From CAKRZE01 sp045617585 (GTDB taxonomy: Bacteria; Bacillota; Clostridia; Oscillospirales; CAG-272): a stretch of DNA of 64,000 bases. Positions 8,772 through 17,132 of this stretch are shown here, piece after piece. The notes under the pieces are model-generated. The model made no database searches and was not told where the DNA came from. It was given only the letters and a program-made list of their open reading frames with translations. The stretch lies in NCBI GenBank assembly GCA_045617585.1, contig JAZLIW010000149.1, forward strand, positions 1 through 64,000, in the 5' to 3' direction. The position numbers and the translations under genes were made by a program. The stretch's first letter is position 1; every line of letters starts with the position of its first letter.

Positions 8772-9620
8772 ATGAAAAGAACCATTTCCCTTCTCCTCGC
8801 TGCTCTGACCCTTCTCTCCGTCTGCATCTTTGCCCCCTCCTGCACCAAAGTCTCTACCGGCATCGAGGATGGCGTCCTGACCGTCGCGATGGAATGCGCG
8901 TACGCGCCTTACAACTGGTCTCAGCCCGACGACTCCAACGGCGCCGTCAAGATCAAGGATTCCAATGAATACGCAAACGGCTACGACGTCATGATCGCCA
9001 AGAAGATCTGCGAAGCCAACGGCTGGGAGCTTGAGATCGTCCGTCTCGACTGGGATTCCCTCGTTCCCGCCGTCCAGACCGGGCTCGTCGACTGCGTCAT
9101 CGCAGGTCAGTCCATGACCGAAGACCGTATGAAGCAGGTCGATTTCGCAGGTCCCTATCTGTACGCCACGATCGTCTGCCTGACCAAGAAGGACTCCGCT
9201 TTTGCGGGTGCCAAAGGGATCAGCGATCTTGCCGGCGGCAGCTGCACTTCTCAGATGGGAACCATCTGGTACGATACCTGCCTGCCCCAGATCACCGGCG
9301 CCAACATCAAGACCGCCAAAGACAGCGCTCCCGCCATGCTGATGGCGCTTGAGTCCGGCGACGTCGAATTCGTGTGCACCGAGTACCCCACCGCGCAGGA
9401 AACGGTGATCGGTTACAGCGATTTCGTTCTGCTCGATTTCAACGGTTCCGAGAACAACTTCGAGGTCGATCAGGGCGATATCAACATCGGTATTTCCATG
9501 AAGAAGGGCAACACCGAGCTGAAGGATAAGATCGACGCCGTCCTTTCCGAAATGGACGAGGCTAAGTTCAATGTGATCATGGAGTCCGCGATCCGCATCC
9601 AGCCGATGAGCCAGGACTGA
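8772..9620 (+). CDS. amino-acid ABC transporter substrate-binding lipoprotein (probably lysine)
   Basis: Extracellular solute-binding protein of family 3, 282 residues. The signal peptide ends in APSC with the lipidated Cys at residue 24. The two-lobe fold shows MECAYAPYNW, NGYDVMIAKKICEANGWELE, VPAVQTGLVDCVIAGQSMTEDR and VDFAGPYL, all typical of polar amino-acid binders. ATG 8772 follows GAAAGGAA, 52 bases after the riboswitch terminator; longer in-frame extensions into the riboswitch are not real. The L-box leader argues that the ligand is lysine; this is inference from regulation, not from binding residues. Confidence 0.9.
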   Translation: MKRTISLLLAALTLLSVCIFAPSCTKVSTGIEDGVLTVAMECAYAPYNWSQPDDSNGAVKIKDSNEYANGYDVMIAKKICEANGWELEIVRLDWDSLVPAVQTGLVDCVIAGQSMTEDRMKQVDFAGPYLYATIVCLTKKDSAFAGAKGISDLAGGSCTSQMGTIWYDTCLPQITGANIKTAKDSAPAMLMALESGDVEFVCTEYPTAQETVIGYSDFVLLDFNGSENNFEVDQGDINIGISMKKGNTELKDKIDAVLSEMDEAKFNVIMESAIRIQPMSQD

Positions 9621-9649
9621 ACCGGTGACACCGGAACACAGAAAACAGA

Positions 9650-10456
9650 ATGAACGTATTTGTTACCCTTGGCAAGGAAATTGCCGACATCCTCGTCAAA
9701 TATTATCCCACTTATCTGAACGGCGCTCTGCAGACGCTGCTGCTCGCCCTCGCAGGGACCGCGGCAGGCTGCCTGATCGGCTTTATCTGCGGTATCCTGC
9801 AGACGATCCCCTGCTCCAAGCGTGATCCGCTGATCAAGCGGATCCTGCTCGGGATCATCCGCTTCCTCATCCGTCTTTACGTGGAGGTTTTCCGCGGAAC
9901 GCCGATGATCCTGCAGGCCGTCTTCATTTATTACGGTATCCCCTTTTTCTCCGGTGCGACAGTGCATCTTGACGTCGTAGCCGCCTCCTATCTCGTTGTT
10001 TCCATCAACACAGGCGCGTACATGGCGGAAACCGTGCGCGGCGGGATCCTTTCGATCGATCCCGGTCAGACGGAGGGCGCAAAAGCGATCGGTATGAATC
10101 ACTTCCAGACCATGCTTTACGTCATCATTCCGCAGATGCTGCGCAACATCCTGCCGCAGATCGCAAACAACCTGATCATCAACATCAAGGATACGTCCGT
10201 CATGTTCATCATCGGCTTCACGGAGCTGTTTGCCGTCCATAAGAGCGTGACCGGCGCACACTTCGTGTACTTCCCTTCCGCCGTGATCACGATGGGGATC
10301 TATCTGATCATGACCGTCGCAAGCTCCGTCCTTCTCCGCCTCTTTGAGAGCAAGCTGCAGGGACCCGAGAACTTCGACATCTCCACGACGGATACACTCG
10401 CGCATACGAGCGGTATGTTCAACTACACCCCCGGAACGAAAAAGGAGGTGCGATGA
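9650..10456 (+). CDS. polar amino-acid ABC transporter permease
   Basis: Membrane subunit of the HisM/GlnP type, 268 residues with about five hydrophobic segments. The EAA loop that docks the ATPase is visible as EGAKAIGMNHFQTMLYVIIP near residue 140, and EVFRGTPMILQAVFIYYGIP is the family's conserved motif. It begins 29 bases after the binding-protein gene and ends directly before the ATPase ATG. There is only one permease gene, so the transporter would use a homodimer. Confidence 0.92.
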   Translation: MNVFVTLGKEIADILVKYYPTYLNGALQTLLLALAGTAAGCLIGFICGILQTIPCSKRDPLIKRILLGIIRFLIRLYVEVFRGTPMILQAVFIYYGIPFFSGATVHLDVVAASYLVVSINTGAYMAETVRGGILSIDPGQTEGAKAIGMNHFQTMLYVIIPQMLRNILPQIANNLIINIKDTSVMFIIGFTELFAVHKSVTGAHFVYFPSAVITMGIYLIMTVASSVLLRLFESKLQGPENFDISTTDTLAHTSGMFNYTPGTKKEVR

Positions 10457-11194
10457 ATGCCGATCCTTGAAATCAAACACCTCTCCAAAACCTTCGGTAC
10501 TCACGAAGTACTGGCGGACATCGATTTCTCGGTCGAAAAAGGAGACGTGACCACGATCATCGGTGCGTCCGGCTCCGGTAAATCCACGCTGCTGCGATGG
10601 ATCAACCTCCTTGAAACACCCACTTCCGGCGAGATCCTGTATCACGGGAACAACATCGTCGGTATCAAAGGCGGTGAATCCGCTTACCGTGCCAAGGTAG
10701 GAATGGTCTTCCAGTCCTTCAATCTGTTCAACAATATGTCGGTCCTCAATAACTGCATGATCGGACAGATCAAGGTCGCGGGCAAGAAAAAGGAAGACGC
10801 AAAAAAAGACGCGCTCTACTATCTGGAAAAGGTCGGTATGGCGCCCTATCTCAAGGCAAGACCCACGCAGCTTTCCGGCGGACAGAAGCAGCGCGTTGCC
10901 ATAGCGAGAGCGCTCGCAATGCAGCCCGAAGTCCTTCTTTTTGACGAGCCTACGTCGGCATTGGACCCCGAAACGGTCGGTGAAGTCCTGAACGTCATGA
11001 AGACCCTTGCCGCGGACGGAATGACCATGCTCGTCGTCACACATGAAATGGCATTCGCACGGGACGTTTCCACCCGCGTCGTCTTTATGAACAAAGGCGT
11101 CATCTGTGAAGACGGAACGCCGGACGAACTGTTCGGCAGCCCAAAGAAACCGGAAACGATCGAATTCCTCTCAAGATTCCGCGAAAACAATTAA
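10457..11194 (+). CDS. polar amino-acid ABC transporter ATP-binding protein
   Basis: ATPase of the GlnQ/HisP type, 245 residues. Walker A is GASGSGKS at residues 36-43, the signature is LSGGQKQR, Walker B is EVLLFDEPTSALDPE and the switch His lies in VVTHEM. The ribosome site AAAGGAGG sits inside the end of the permease gene, and ATG 10457 follows its stop codon directly. It is the last gene of the riboswitch-controlled operon. Confidence 0.94.
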   Translation: MPILEIKHLSKTFGTHEVLADIDFSVEKGDVTTIIGASGSGKSTLLRWINLLETPTSGEILYHGNNIVGIKGGESAYRAKVGMVFQSFNLFNNMSVLNNCMIGQIKVAGKKKEDAKKDALYYLEKVGMAPYLKARPTQLSGGQKQRVAIARALAMQPEVLLFDEPTSALDPETVGEVLNVMKTLAADGMTMLVVTHEMAFARDVSTRVVFMNKGVICEDGTPDELFGSPKKPETIEFLSRFRENN

Positions 11195-11200
11195 AAAGAA

Positions 11201-11239
11201 CGGTATCCGTGCCGGAAAGACTCGGATACCGCTTTTTTT
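11201..11239. terminator. bidirectional terminator between the ABC operon and trmB
   Basis: CGGTATCCG (11201-11209) pairs with CGGATACCG (11223-11231). A seven-T run follows on the plus strand and a T-rich tract on the minus strand, so it can serve both convergent units. Confidence 0.85.
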
Positions 11240-11271
11240 ACGTATTATTTGTGAATAATTTCGTATCGGAT

Positions 11272-11898
11272 TCACTTAGCTGCCTTTTTGATCTTTGCCA
11301 CGCAGCGGTTGATCGTGAAGCCCTTTGCCGAGAAATTCTTTTCGTATTCCGTTTCGACGTTGAATTCGTTATCGGGGTCGCTATGGAGATCGTAGGTCAC
11401 GTGCGACAGCTCAAAGCCGGCTTCCTCAAACTCGCCGAGCGAAAAATCGAACAGACCGCGGTTGTCGGTCTTGAACCAGACTTCCCCGTCGTCGGTCAGG
11501 ATCGAACGGTACAGCGCAAGGAAATTCCTGTGCGTCAGGCGGCGCTTGGCGTGACCCGATTTCGGCCACGGATCGGAAAAATTCAGAAAAATGCGGGAGA
11601 CTTCTCCTTTTGAAAAATAGGTCGGAAGATTCTTCGCGTCGCAGCAGAGAAACCGTACGTTCGGTACCTCCTCCGCCTTGATGCGCTCCGCGGCGATCAG
11701 GATCACGTCGCTGATCTTTTCCATGGCGATGAAGCGGGCGTCCGGATAAAGCCGTGACATCCCGGAAACGAAGGCTCCTTTCCCGCATCCGATCTCAAGC
11801 CAGACCGGTTTCTCGGTGATTTCCTCGGGAGAATGGACGAAATATTCATCACAGGCAAGAATTCTTTCCGCTCCGTGCTTTTTTTTTCTCATTCGCAT
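11272..11898 (-). CDS. trmB: tRNA (guanine46-N7)-methyltransferase
   Basis: SAM-dependent methyltransferase that makes m7G46 in the tRNA variable loop, 208 residues. The SAM-binding motif is VWLEIGCGKGAFVSGM, and the tRNA-binding and catalytic motif is FLNFSDPWPKSGHAKRRL. The family normally opens MRxRxK, so I start at ATG 11898 (MRMRKKKHG) with AGGAG upstream; an in-frame extension of 28 residues reads back through the promoter and is rejected. Its promoter is back to back with that of the next rightward gene. Confidence 0.93.
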   Translation of the reverse strand: MRMRKKKHGAERILACDEYFVHSPEEITEKPVWLEIGCGKGAFVSGMSRLYPDARFIAMEKISDVILIAAERIKAEEVPNVRFLCCDAKNLPTYFSKGEVSRIFLNFSDPWPKSGHAKRRLTHRNFLALYRSILTDDGEVWFKTDNRGLFDFSLGEFEEAGFELSHVTYDLHSDPDNEFNVETEYEKNFSAKGFTINRCVAKIKKAAK

Positions 11899-11899
11899 A

Positions 11900-11960
11900 T
11901 TGAAATTTTCTCCTATCTTTGGTATAATATATATTATAGCAGATTCTACGTTTTTTTCAA
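11900..11960. promoter_or_regulatory. divergent promoters with fused palindromic -10 elements
   Basis: Plus strand: TTGAAA (11900-11905), 17 bases, TATAAT (11923-11928). Minus strand: TTGAAA (11955-11960), 16 bases, TATAAT (11933-11938). The two -10 boxes lie in a perfect 16-base palindrome TATAATATATATTATA (11923-11938). The plus -35 element overlaps the 5' end of trmB. Confidence 0.75.
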
Positions 11961-12005
11961 GCGTCTTACAGTCATTTGTCAAAATAAAAGGGGGATTTTC
12001 GATCC

Positions 12006-13079
12006 GTGGATAAAAAAACGTTTTTCAGAGAATTATCCGATCGGCTGAAGCGAAGCGGCGTATCCGATGAGAACGTCAAACGGCAGCTCGATCAGTTCGA
12101 TTCTTATTTTTCCACACTGAGCGAAGAAGATTATATTAAGGAAATGAACAGCCTGAGCGACGTGGATAAGGTCGCGAAGAATATCGTATCCATTCTGAAC
12201 GAAAGCGAAGAAGAAAAGGAACCGGAAGACGATCTCCCGGAGCCCAATCTGGACATCTTTGAAGAAGCGCATTCGGAGGAAACGAACCGCAAATTCCCGG
12301 AGCAGACCGAAGCCGCGCCCGAAACGCCGGACGACCTCCGAAAAATGAGAGCCGCGAAACGTCCGGGCAGCACGGTAAGGTCTGCATCGGAAGAAAAGCC
12401 TTCTTCCCTTCCCGAAAAGGAAGAAGAAGAGGAAACCGAGAAGATCCGTGAGGACCTTCCGACGAAGCCGCGCGCCAAAAAAAGCGAAGAGAACAACGCG
12501 ACGATCTTCATGGATCCGGTCAGCCTGACCAAGCCGACAAGAAAACGTCCGGTACCGGGCAAACCGATCGAAAACGGAAAAGAAAAGAAAAAGCCCGTGC
12601 AGAGAACGCAGAACGTATCCGAGCCGATCCGCTTTTCCGAGCTTGACGACGTTGTTCCGCTCGACAGAAAGAACGTATACATCTTCTGGATCGTATTCGT
12701 TCTCGCACTGCCGCTGATCGCCGCGATTCTTCTCGCGATTCTCGGCGTTTTCGGCGGTCTGTTCCTCCTGATCGCGGGGATCATTGCCGCCTGCCTCGTC
12801 GGTCTCGTTGCCATTGCCGCCGGCGGGACCGGGGTTTCCCTGCTCAGTATCATCTACGGATTCCTCAAATTCTCGTCTGCCCGCGCCGAATCGCTCTATG
12901 AGATCGGCAACGGGATCCTGATCGGAGGGATTGCGATCCTCTCCGGCGTTCTTCTTTACAATATCGCGGTCCGTCTGATGCCGGTGCTTCTGAAATGGCT
13001 CGGCAAGCTGTTCCGCTATACGGCAAAGAAACTGCTCAGTCTTTTCAAATTCATTAAGAGGGAGTGCACAGGCAGATGA
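12006..13079 (+). CDS. HAAS-domain (DUF1700-like) membrane protein
   Basis: 357 residues. The N terminus (about 1-65, MDKKTFFRELSDRLKRSGV then a helix with DQFDSYFSTL) resembles the HAAS/DUF1700 signalling domain. A long, highly charged, low-complexity linker follows (about 65-215), then three or so hydrophobic segments (about 223-320) and a basic tail. The start is GTG 12006, supported by AAAGGGGGA ten bases upstream and a good promoter. Its stop overlaps the next gene (ATGA). HAAS proteins usually pair with a PadR-type regulator; none is seen here. Confidence 0.65.
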   Translation: MDKKTFFRELSDRLKRSGVSDENVKRQLDQFDSYFSTLSEEDYIKEMNSLSDVDKVAKNIVSILNESEEEKEPEDDLPEPNLDIFEEAHSEETNRKFPEQTEAAPETPDDLRKMRAAKRPGSTVRSASEEKPSSLPEKEEEEETEKIREDLPTKPRAKKSEENNATIFMDPVSLTKPTRKRPVPGKPIENGKEKKKPVQRTQNVSEPIRFSELDDVVPLDRKNVYIFWIVFVLALPLIAAILLAILGVFGGLFLLIAGIIAACLVGLVAIAAGGTGVSLLSIIYGFLKFSSARAESLYEIGNGILIGGIAILSGVLLYNIAVRLMPVLLKWLGKLFRYTAKKLLSLFKFIKRECTGR

Positions 13080-13924
13080 AACCGACATCGATAATTATGA
13101 TCGTATTTTCCGTGCTTCTGATCGTCCTCGGGACGTTTGTCTGCACGACTGCTTCGGGAATGGCTGAAAAACAGGGGATCGACCTGTTCTTCCAGTCCAC
13201 GGATGAAGAAGGAAACCTCGTCACCACTTACACGATCGCGCCCGATATCACAAAGATCGAACTCGGTCTGGTCGGCGTTGACGTCAATATCGTCGGCGGC
13301 GCGCAGGAAAACAAGATCGAACTGATCAATTTCAAGATCAACACCTACACCTATCACGAGACCGAGGATACGCTTGCAATCAGCAACGATACGAATATCC
13401 TTTCCCTGCTGAATCTCAGCGGTCAGGGGGAACAGTTCCACGGTCTGCGTCATTACAAGAATCTGTCCAATTTCAAATCCGGCAAGCAATCTGTCACTCT
13501 CTACGTCACCGACACGACCTGGATTGAAAAAGTAACGCTTGAAATGACGAAGGGCAACGTTTTTGCCACGGGCGTACACGCCGCGGCGAAATACGATATC
13601 TCGCTGAACGAAGGGAACATCGAGCTGTCCGGCGTCACGAACGCCGTATCCTTTGATCTCAACATTGCTGCCAAGGGCGACGTTATGATCCGCAGCAGCT
13701 CGGCTGCCGAGATCACCGTCGGCATCGAGGAGGGCAGCTTCCAGTTCAACTCAAACGCGCAGTCCAGCATGACGACCTATGCGCTGAAGACCGAAGAAGG
13801 GACCGTCAACGTCAACTCTGTTCAGTTCGGCAACGCGTATAACGTCACCTCCGCAGCCGCAGAAAGCGTTATCACCGTCAATCTCGTCAAGGGCAATATC
13901 ATCGTCGTCGATATGGAAGGCTGA
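13076..13924 (+). CDS. DUF4097-like exported beta-repeat protein
   Basis: 282 residues: one N-terminal hydrophobic segment (residues 5-25) and then a long run of short beta-strand repeats without Cys, for example KVTLEMTKGNVFATGV, YDISLNEGNIELSGV and TVGIEEGSFQFNS. This spacing of about 20 residues per strand pair is typical of DUF4097 beta-helix-like domains. I choose ATG 13076, which overlaps the stop of the HAAS gene, over GTG 13064. HAAS and DUF4097 proteins are often found together; here they are translationally coupled. The function is unknown, probably envelope sensing. Confidence 0.65.
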   Translation: MKPTSIIMIVFSVLLIVLGTFVCTTASGMAEKQGIDLFFQSTDEEGNLVTTYTIAPDITKIELGLVGVDVNIVGGAQENKIELINFKINTYTYHETEDTLAISNDTNILSLLNLSGQGEQFHGLRHYKNLSNFKSGKQSVTLYVTDTTWIEKVTLEMTKGNVFATGVHAAAKYDISLNEGNIELSGVTNAVSFDLNIAAKGDVMIRSSSAAEITVGIEEGSFQFNSNAQSSMTTYALKTEEGTVNVNSVQFGNAYNVTSAAAESVITVNLVKGNIIVVDMEG

Positions 13925-13970
13925 TACCGCAGAATCGCGTGAATAATTTCAGGCAGACCGTCAGATACTA

Positions 13971-13989
13971 TTTTCAGATATTCTGAAAA
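13971..13989 (+). promoter_or_regulatory. inverted repeat overlapping the DUF378 ribosome site
   Basis: TTTTCAGA (13971-13978), TAT, TCTGAAAA (13982-13989). The right arm shares bases with the AAAAGGAG ribosome site at 13986-13993. Confidence 0.45.
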
Positions 13990-14003
13990 GGAGATGACCT
14001 GAA

Positions 14004-14225
14004 ATGATCATGGATCGGATCGCACTCGTCCTCGCCGTTATCGGCGGGCTCAACTGGGGCAGCGTCGGTATCTTCCGCTTTGACATCGTCGCCTGGATCT
14101 GCGGCGGAGCGGATACGATGATCGCCCGCATCATTTACACCCTCGTCGGTCTTGCCGCCGTATGGTGCGTTTCCCTGCTCTTCCGTCCTTCTTTCGATGA
14201 GATCGACGAAAGAAACGCAGACTGA
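14004..14225 (+). CDS. DUF378 small membrane protein (YuzA-like)
   Basis: 73 residues with two hydrophobic segments. The pattern LVLAVIGGLNWGSVGIFRFD, then IARIIYTLVGLAAVW, is diagnostic of DUF378. ATG 14004 is preceded by AAAAGGAG; the site lies within an inverted repeat that could modulate translation. It follows the DUF4097 gene by 79 bases on the same strand and ends before a bidirectional terminator. The function of the family is unknown. Confidence 0.85.
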   Translation: MIMDRIALVLAVIGGLNWGSVGIFRFDIVAWICGGADTMIARIIYTLVGLAAVWCVSLLFRPSFDEIDERNAD

Positions 14226-14238
14226 ATACCAAACCGAA

Positions 14239-14274
14239 AAAACTGCCGGAAGGCTTCGCGCTTTCCGGCAGTTT
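14239..14274. terminator. bidirectional terminator
   Basis: AACTGCCGGAA (14241-14251) pairs with TTCCGGCAGTT (14263-14273), flanked by A and T tracts that suit both convergent genes. Confidence 0.8.
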
Positions 14275-14284
14275 CTGTGTTTCT

Positions 14285-15514
14285 TTATATGACCTGGAAG
14301 ATATAGAATTTCAGATAATCGGTTTCCGGCACGTTCCATAAAATCGGATGATCCGGTCCTTGCTGCCTCATTTCGATCTGTTTGAGGGAAACGCCGGCAT
14401 CCTTTGCCGCGGACCTCAGCATTTCAACGAAAAGCTCGTTTTTCATAAAATGAGAGCATGAGCAGGTCGCAAAATAGCCCCCGCGCGGCAGAAGCTTCAG
14501 GGCACGGTAATTGATCTCCTTATATCCTTTTTCCGCGCTGCCGACCGTTTTCCGGCTCTTGGTGAAGGCAGGAGGATCAAGGATGATGAAATCGTAAGGC
14601 TTCTTCCCTTCCGCTTCCAGCTTCGGCAGAAGGTCGAAAACGTCGGTGCAGAGAAAATCCATCCGGTCGTTCAGACCGTTGAGCGAAGCATTACGTTCCG
14701 CCATGCGGATCGCGCTCTCGGAAATATCGACGGCGGTCACGTGCTCCGCGCCGCCCAGCGCGGCGTTCAAAGCGAAGGAACCGGTATGCGTAAAGCAGTC
14801 GAGGACACGCTTGCCGGAGGAGAGACGCATCACGGCGCGCCGGTTGAACTTCTGATCGAGAAAGAAGCCGGTCTTTTGTCCGTTTTCAACGTCCACGGTA
14901 TAGCGGATCCCGTTTTCCGTGATCTCCGTCACGGGGTCCCCGGTATGGCTGATCTCCGCCGACTCGTACCAACCCTTCCCGGTCGGAAGACCCTCGATCT
15001 CACGGATCTTCGATTCGTTCCTTTCGTAGATACCGCGTACGCTGATCCCGAGCGCGGAAAGCTCGCGGATCAGGGTTGAATACAGGATCTCTTTGCGCAT
15101 CTCCATGCCATAGGAAAGGATCTCCGCGGAAAGCAGATCGTGAAAAAGATCGACGGTCACGCCTGGCAAGCCGTCCGACTCGCCGAAAATCAGCCTGCAG
15201 GCATCAAGATCGTCCCTCATGACCGTTTTCCTGTAATCGACAGCGTATTTGACTCTGCGGGCAAAAAACGCGTCCCCGAAGGTCTCATTCGCGTTGTCGG
15301 TCAGGACCCTGACACGGATCTTGCTGTTCTTGCTGTACAGACCGGAACCGAGATACGTCCCTTTTTCACTGACGACGTCTGTTATGCAGCCGTTCGTGAA
15401 TTCTCCTGCCGTCCCCGAGATCACGTTATCGTAGACCCACGGGTGTCCTGCCCGGAGAGAGCGTTCCCCTTTCGGATCGACTACGGTGATCGGAAATATT
15501 CTGTTCTGTTTCAT
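14285..15514 (-). CDS. class I rRNA large-subunit methyltransferase, RlmI/RlmK-like
   Basis: 409 residues. An N-terminal PUA domain (GHPWVYDNVISG..., about 20-90) precedes a Rossmann SAM-dependent methyltransferase with GKRVLDCFTHTGSFALNAAL, VDISESAIRMAERNA and the DPPAF motif (FIILDPPAFTKS). The sequence CSCSHFM near the C terminus is usual for the family, which makes m5C in 23S rRNA or is uncharacterised. ATG 15514 is chosen because GGAG lies five bases ahead; the in-frame GTG at 15520 abuts it. The gene lies downstream of livF on the same strand, 69 bases away. Confidence 0.85.
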   Translation of the reverse strand: MKQNRIFPITVVDPKGERSLRAGHPWVYDNVISGTAGEFTNGCITDVVSEKGTYLGSGLYSKNSKIRVRVLTDNANETFGDAFFARRVKYAVDYRKTVMRDDLDACRLIFGESDGLPGVTVDLFHDLLSAEILSYGMEMRKEILYSTLIRELSALGISVRGIYERNESKIREIEGLPTGKGWYESAEISHTGDPVTEITENGIRYTVDVENGQKTGFFLDQKFNRRAVMRLSSGKRVLDCFTHTGSFALNAALGGAEHVTAVDISESAIRMAERNASLNGLNDRMDFLCTDVFDLLPKLEAEGKKPYDFIILDPPAFTKSRKTVGSAEKGYKEINYRALKLLPRGGYFATCSCSHFMKNELFVEMLRSAAKDAGVSLKQIEMRQQGPDHPILWNVPETDYLKFYIFQVI

Positions 15515-15535
15515 ATTCACTCCGCTAAAATCAAT

Positions 15536-15579
15536 CAGGGGCCGACGTCGATCGTTGCCGATGAACGCAGCCCCGTTTT
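15536..15579 (-). terminator. possible terminator of the liv operon
   Basis: GGGGC and GCCCC arms with additional inner pairs form a stem-loop between livF and the methyltransferase gene. On the minus strand it is followed only by the weak T-rich stretch TGATTGATTTTA, so termination may be partial. Confidence 0.35.
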
Positions 15580-15583
15580 TCTG

Positions 15584-16285
15584 TCAGCCGCCGAGATACG
15601 CTTTCTTGATCGCTTCCGACTGCATGAGTTCTTTTCCGGTACCGGTCAGCGCGATCCTGCCGGATTCCAGCACGTACGCGCGGTTTGCAATGGCAAGCGC
15701 CTTTCCGGCGTTCTGTTCCACGAGAAGGACAGTCGTCCCCATCGCGTGGAACTGCTTGATGATTTCAAAGATCTCCTCAACGAGGATCGGTGCAAGACCC
15801 ATGGAGGGCTCATCCAGCATGAGCAGCTTGGGCTTACTCATCATGGCTCTGCCGATCGCGAGCATCTGCTGCTCACCGCCGGAAAGCGTTCCGGCGATCT
15901 GCTTTTTCCGCTCGTCAAGACGCGGAAAATGGCGGAAGACCTCTTTGATCCCCTCGGAAATATCGCCGCTTGACGTGTAGGCGCCCATCTCCAGATTTTC
16001 CATGACGGTCATCTGTTGGAAGATGCGCCGTCCCTCCGGAACGTGTGCGAGGCCTTTTTTCACCATACGGAAGGATTCCGTTTTGGAAATGTCCTCGCCG
16101 CAGAAAGAAATGGAGCCGGTCTGGGAACGAAGCAGTCCGGACACGGTCTTGAGCGTCGTGCTTTTTCCCGCGCCGTTCGCGCCGATCAGTGCGACAACCT
16201 CCCCCTGATCAACGGAAAAGGAAACGTCCTTGATCGCGTGGATATTGCCGTAATAAACGTTGATATGATTCACTTCCAGCATCAT
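15584..16285 (-). CDS. livF: branched-chain amino-acid ABC transporter ATPase LivF
   Basis: 233 residues. Walker A is GANGAGKST, the signature LSGGEQQMLAIGRA, Walker B LLMLDEPSMGLAP and the switch region LLVEQN, all characteristic of LivF. GAAGGA precedes ATG 16285, 4 bases after the livG stop. It is the last gene of the leftward liv operon. Confidence 0.95.
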   Translation of the reverse strand: MMLEVNHINVYYGNIHAIKDVSFSVDQGEVVALIGANGAGKSTTLKTVSGLLRSQTGSISFCGEDISKTESFRMVKKGLAHVPEGRRIFQQMTVMENLEMGAYTSSGDISEGIKEVFRHFPRLDERKKQIAGTLSGGEQQMLAIGRAMMSKPKLLMLDEPSMGLAPILVEEIFEIIKQFHAMGTTVLLVEQNAGKALAIANRAYVLESGRIALTGTGKELMQSEAIKKAYLGG

Positions 16286-16289
16286 GGCG

Positions 16290-17132
16290 TCAATCCTTCT
16301 TTCCGAGATAGGCTTCGATCACGACGGGATTCGCGACGATCTCGTCAGGCGTCCCCTTGGCAATGACCCTGCCGTAGTTCAGTACGCAGATCCCTTCGCA
16401 GATCCCCATGACAAGATTCATATCGTGTTCGATCAGCATGACCGCGATCTTGAAGGTATCGCGGATCATACGGATATTGTCCATCAGCTCCGCCGTTTCT
16501 GACGGGTTCATGCCGGCAGCGGGTTCGTCCAGCAGGATGATACCGGGATTTGTCGCAAGTGCGCGGACGATCTCAAGCCGTCTCTGCGCACCGTAAGGCA
16601 GGCTGCCCGCCTTTGCTTTGGCGGTGTTTTCCATTTTGAAGATGGAAAGGAGCTCCATCGCTCTCTCGTTCGCACTCTTCTCCGCTTTATAATACGACGG
16701 AAGACGAAGCAGCGACGCGCCGAGGGATTCGCGGACGGAATTGTGAAGTCCGACCTTGACGTTATCGAGCACGCTCATATTGGAAAACAGACGGATGTTC
16801 TGGAAGGTACGCGCGATCCCCATACGGTTGACCTGCTCGGTCGTTTTACCCGCGGTATTGATCCCGTCGAGCATGATGGAGCCGTTGGTCGGCTGATACA
16901 CGTTCGTCAGAAGATTGAAGACCGTGGTCTTCCCTGCGCCGTTCGGTCCGATGAGACCCGCGATCTCGGTGCGGCCGACGGTCAGATTGAAGTCGTCGAC
17001 GGCCTTCAGACCGTTGAAATTGATGCCGAGGTGGCTGACCTCAAGGATCGGCAGAAGATGGGCGTCGCGTTCCGGAATAATGGAATGCGAGGGGACGGGG
17101 ACCATTTTGGTTCTTTCTTTCTGATTATTCAT
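16290..17132 (-). CDS. livG: branched-chain amino-acid ABC transporter ATPase LivG
   Basis: 280 residues. Walker A is GPNGAGKTT; the LivG-type insert (YQPTNGSIMLDGINTAGKT, GIARTFQNIRLF) is present; Walker B is GIILLDEPAAGMNPSE and the switch is LIEHDMN. I start at ATG 17132, with AGGAGGAG about seven bases upstream, rather than at an upstream in-frame codon that would add a basic stretch overlapping livM. The start overlaps the livM end by 8 bases. Confidence 0.95.
   Translation of the reverse strand: MNNQKERTKMVPVPSHSIIPERDAHLLPILEVSHLGINFNGLKAVDDFNLTVGRTEIAGLIGPNGAGKTTVFNLLTNVYQPTNGSIMLDGINTAGKTTEQVNRMGIARTFQNIRLFSNMSVLDNVKVGLHNSVRESLGASLLRLPSYYKAEKSANERAMELLSIFKMENTAKAKAGSLPYGAQRRLEIVRALATNPGIILLDEPAAGMNPSETAELMDNIRMIRDTFKIAVMLIEHDMNLVMGICEGICVLNYGRVIAKGTPDEIVANPVVIEAYLGKKD

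Noticed and set aside
9470..11044. Open minus-strand frame of 524 codons opposite the amino-acid ABC genes
   Set aside because: Shadow of GC-rich coding DNA; biased composition and overlap with three certain genes.
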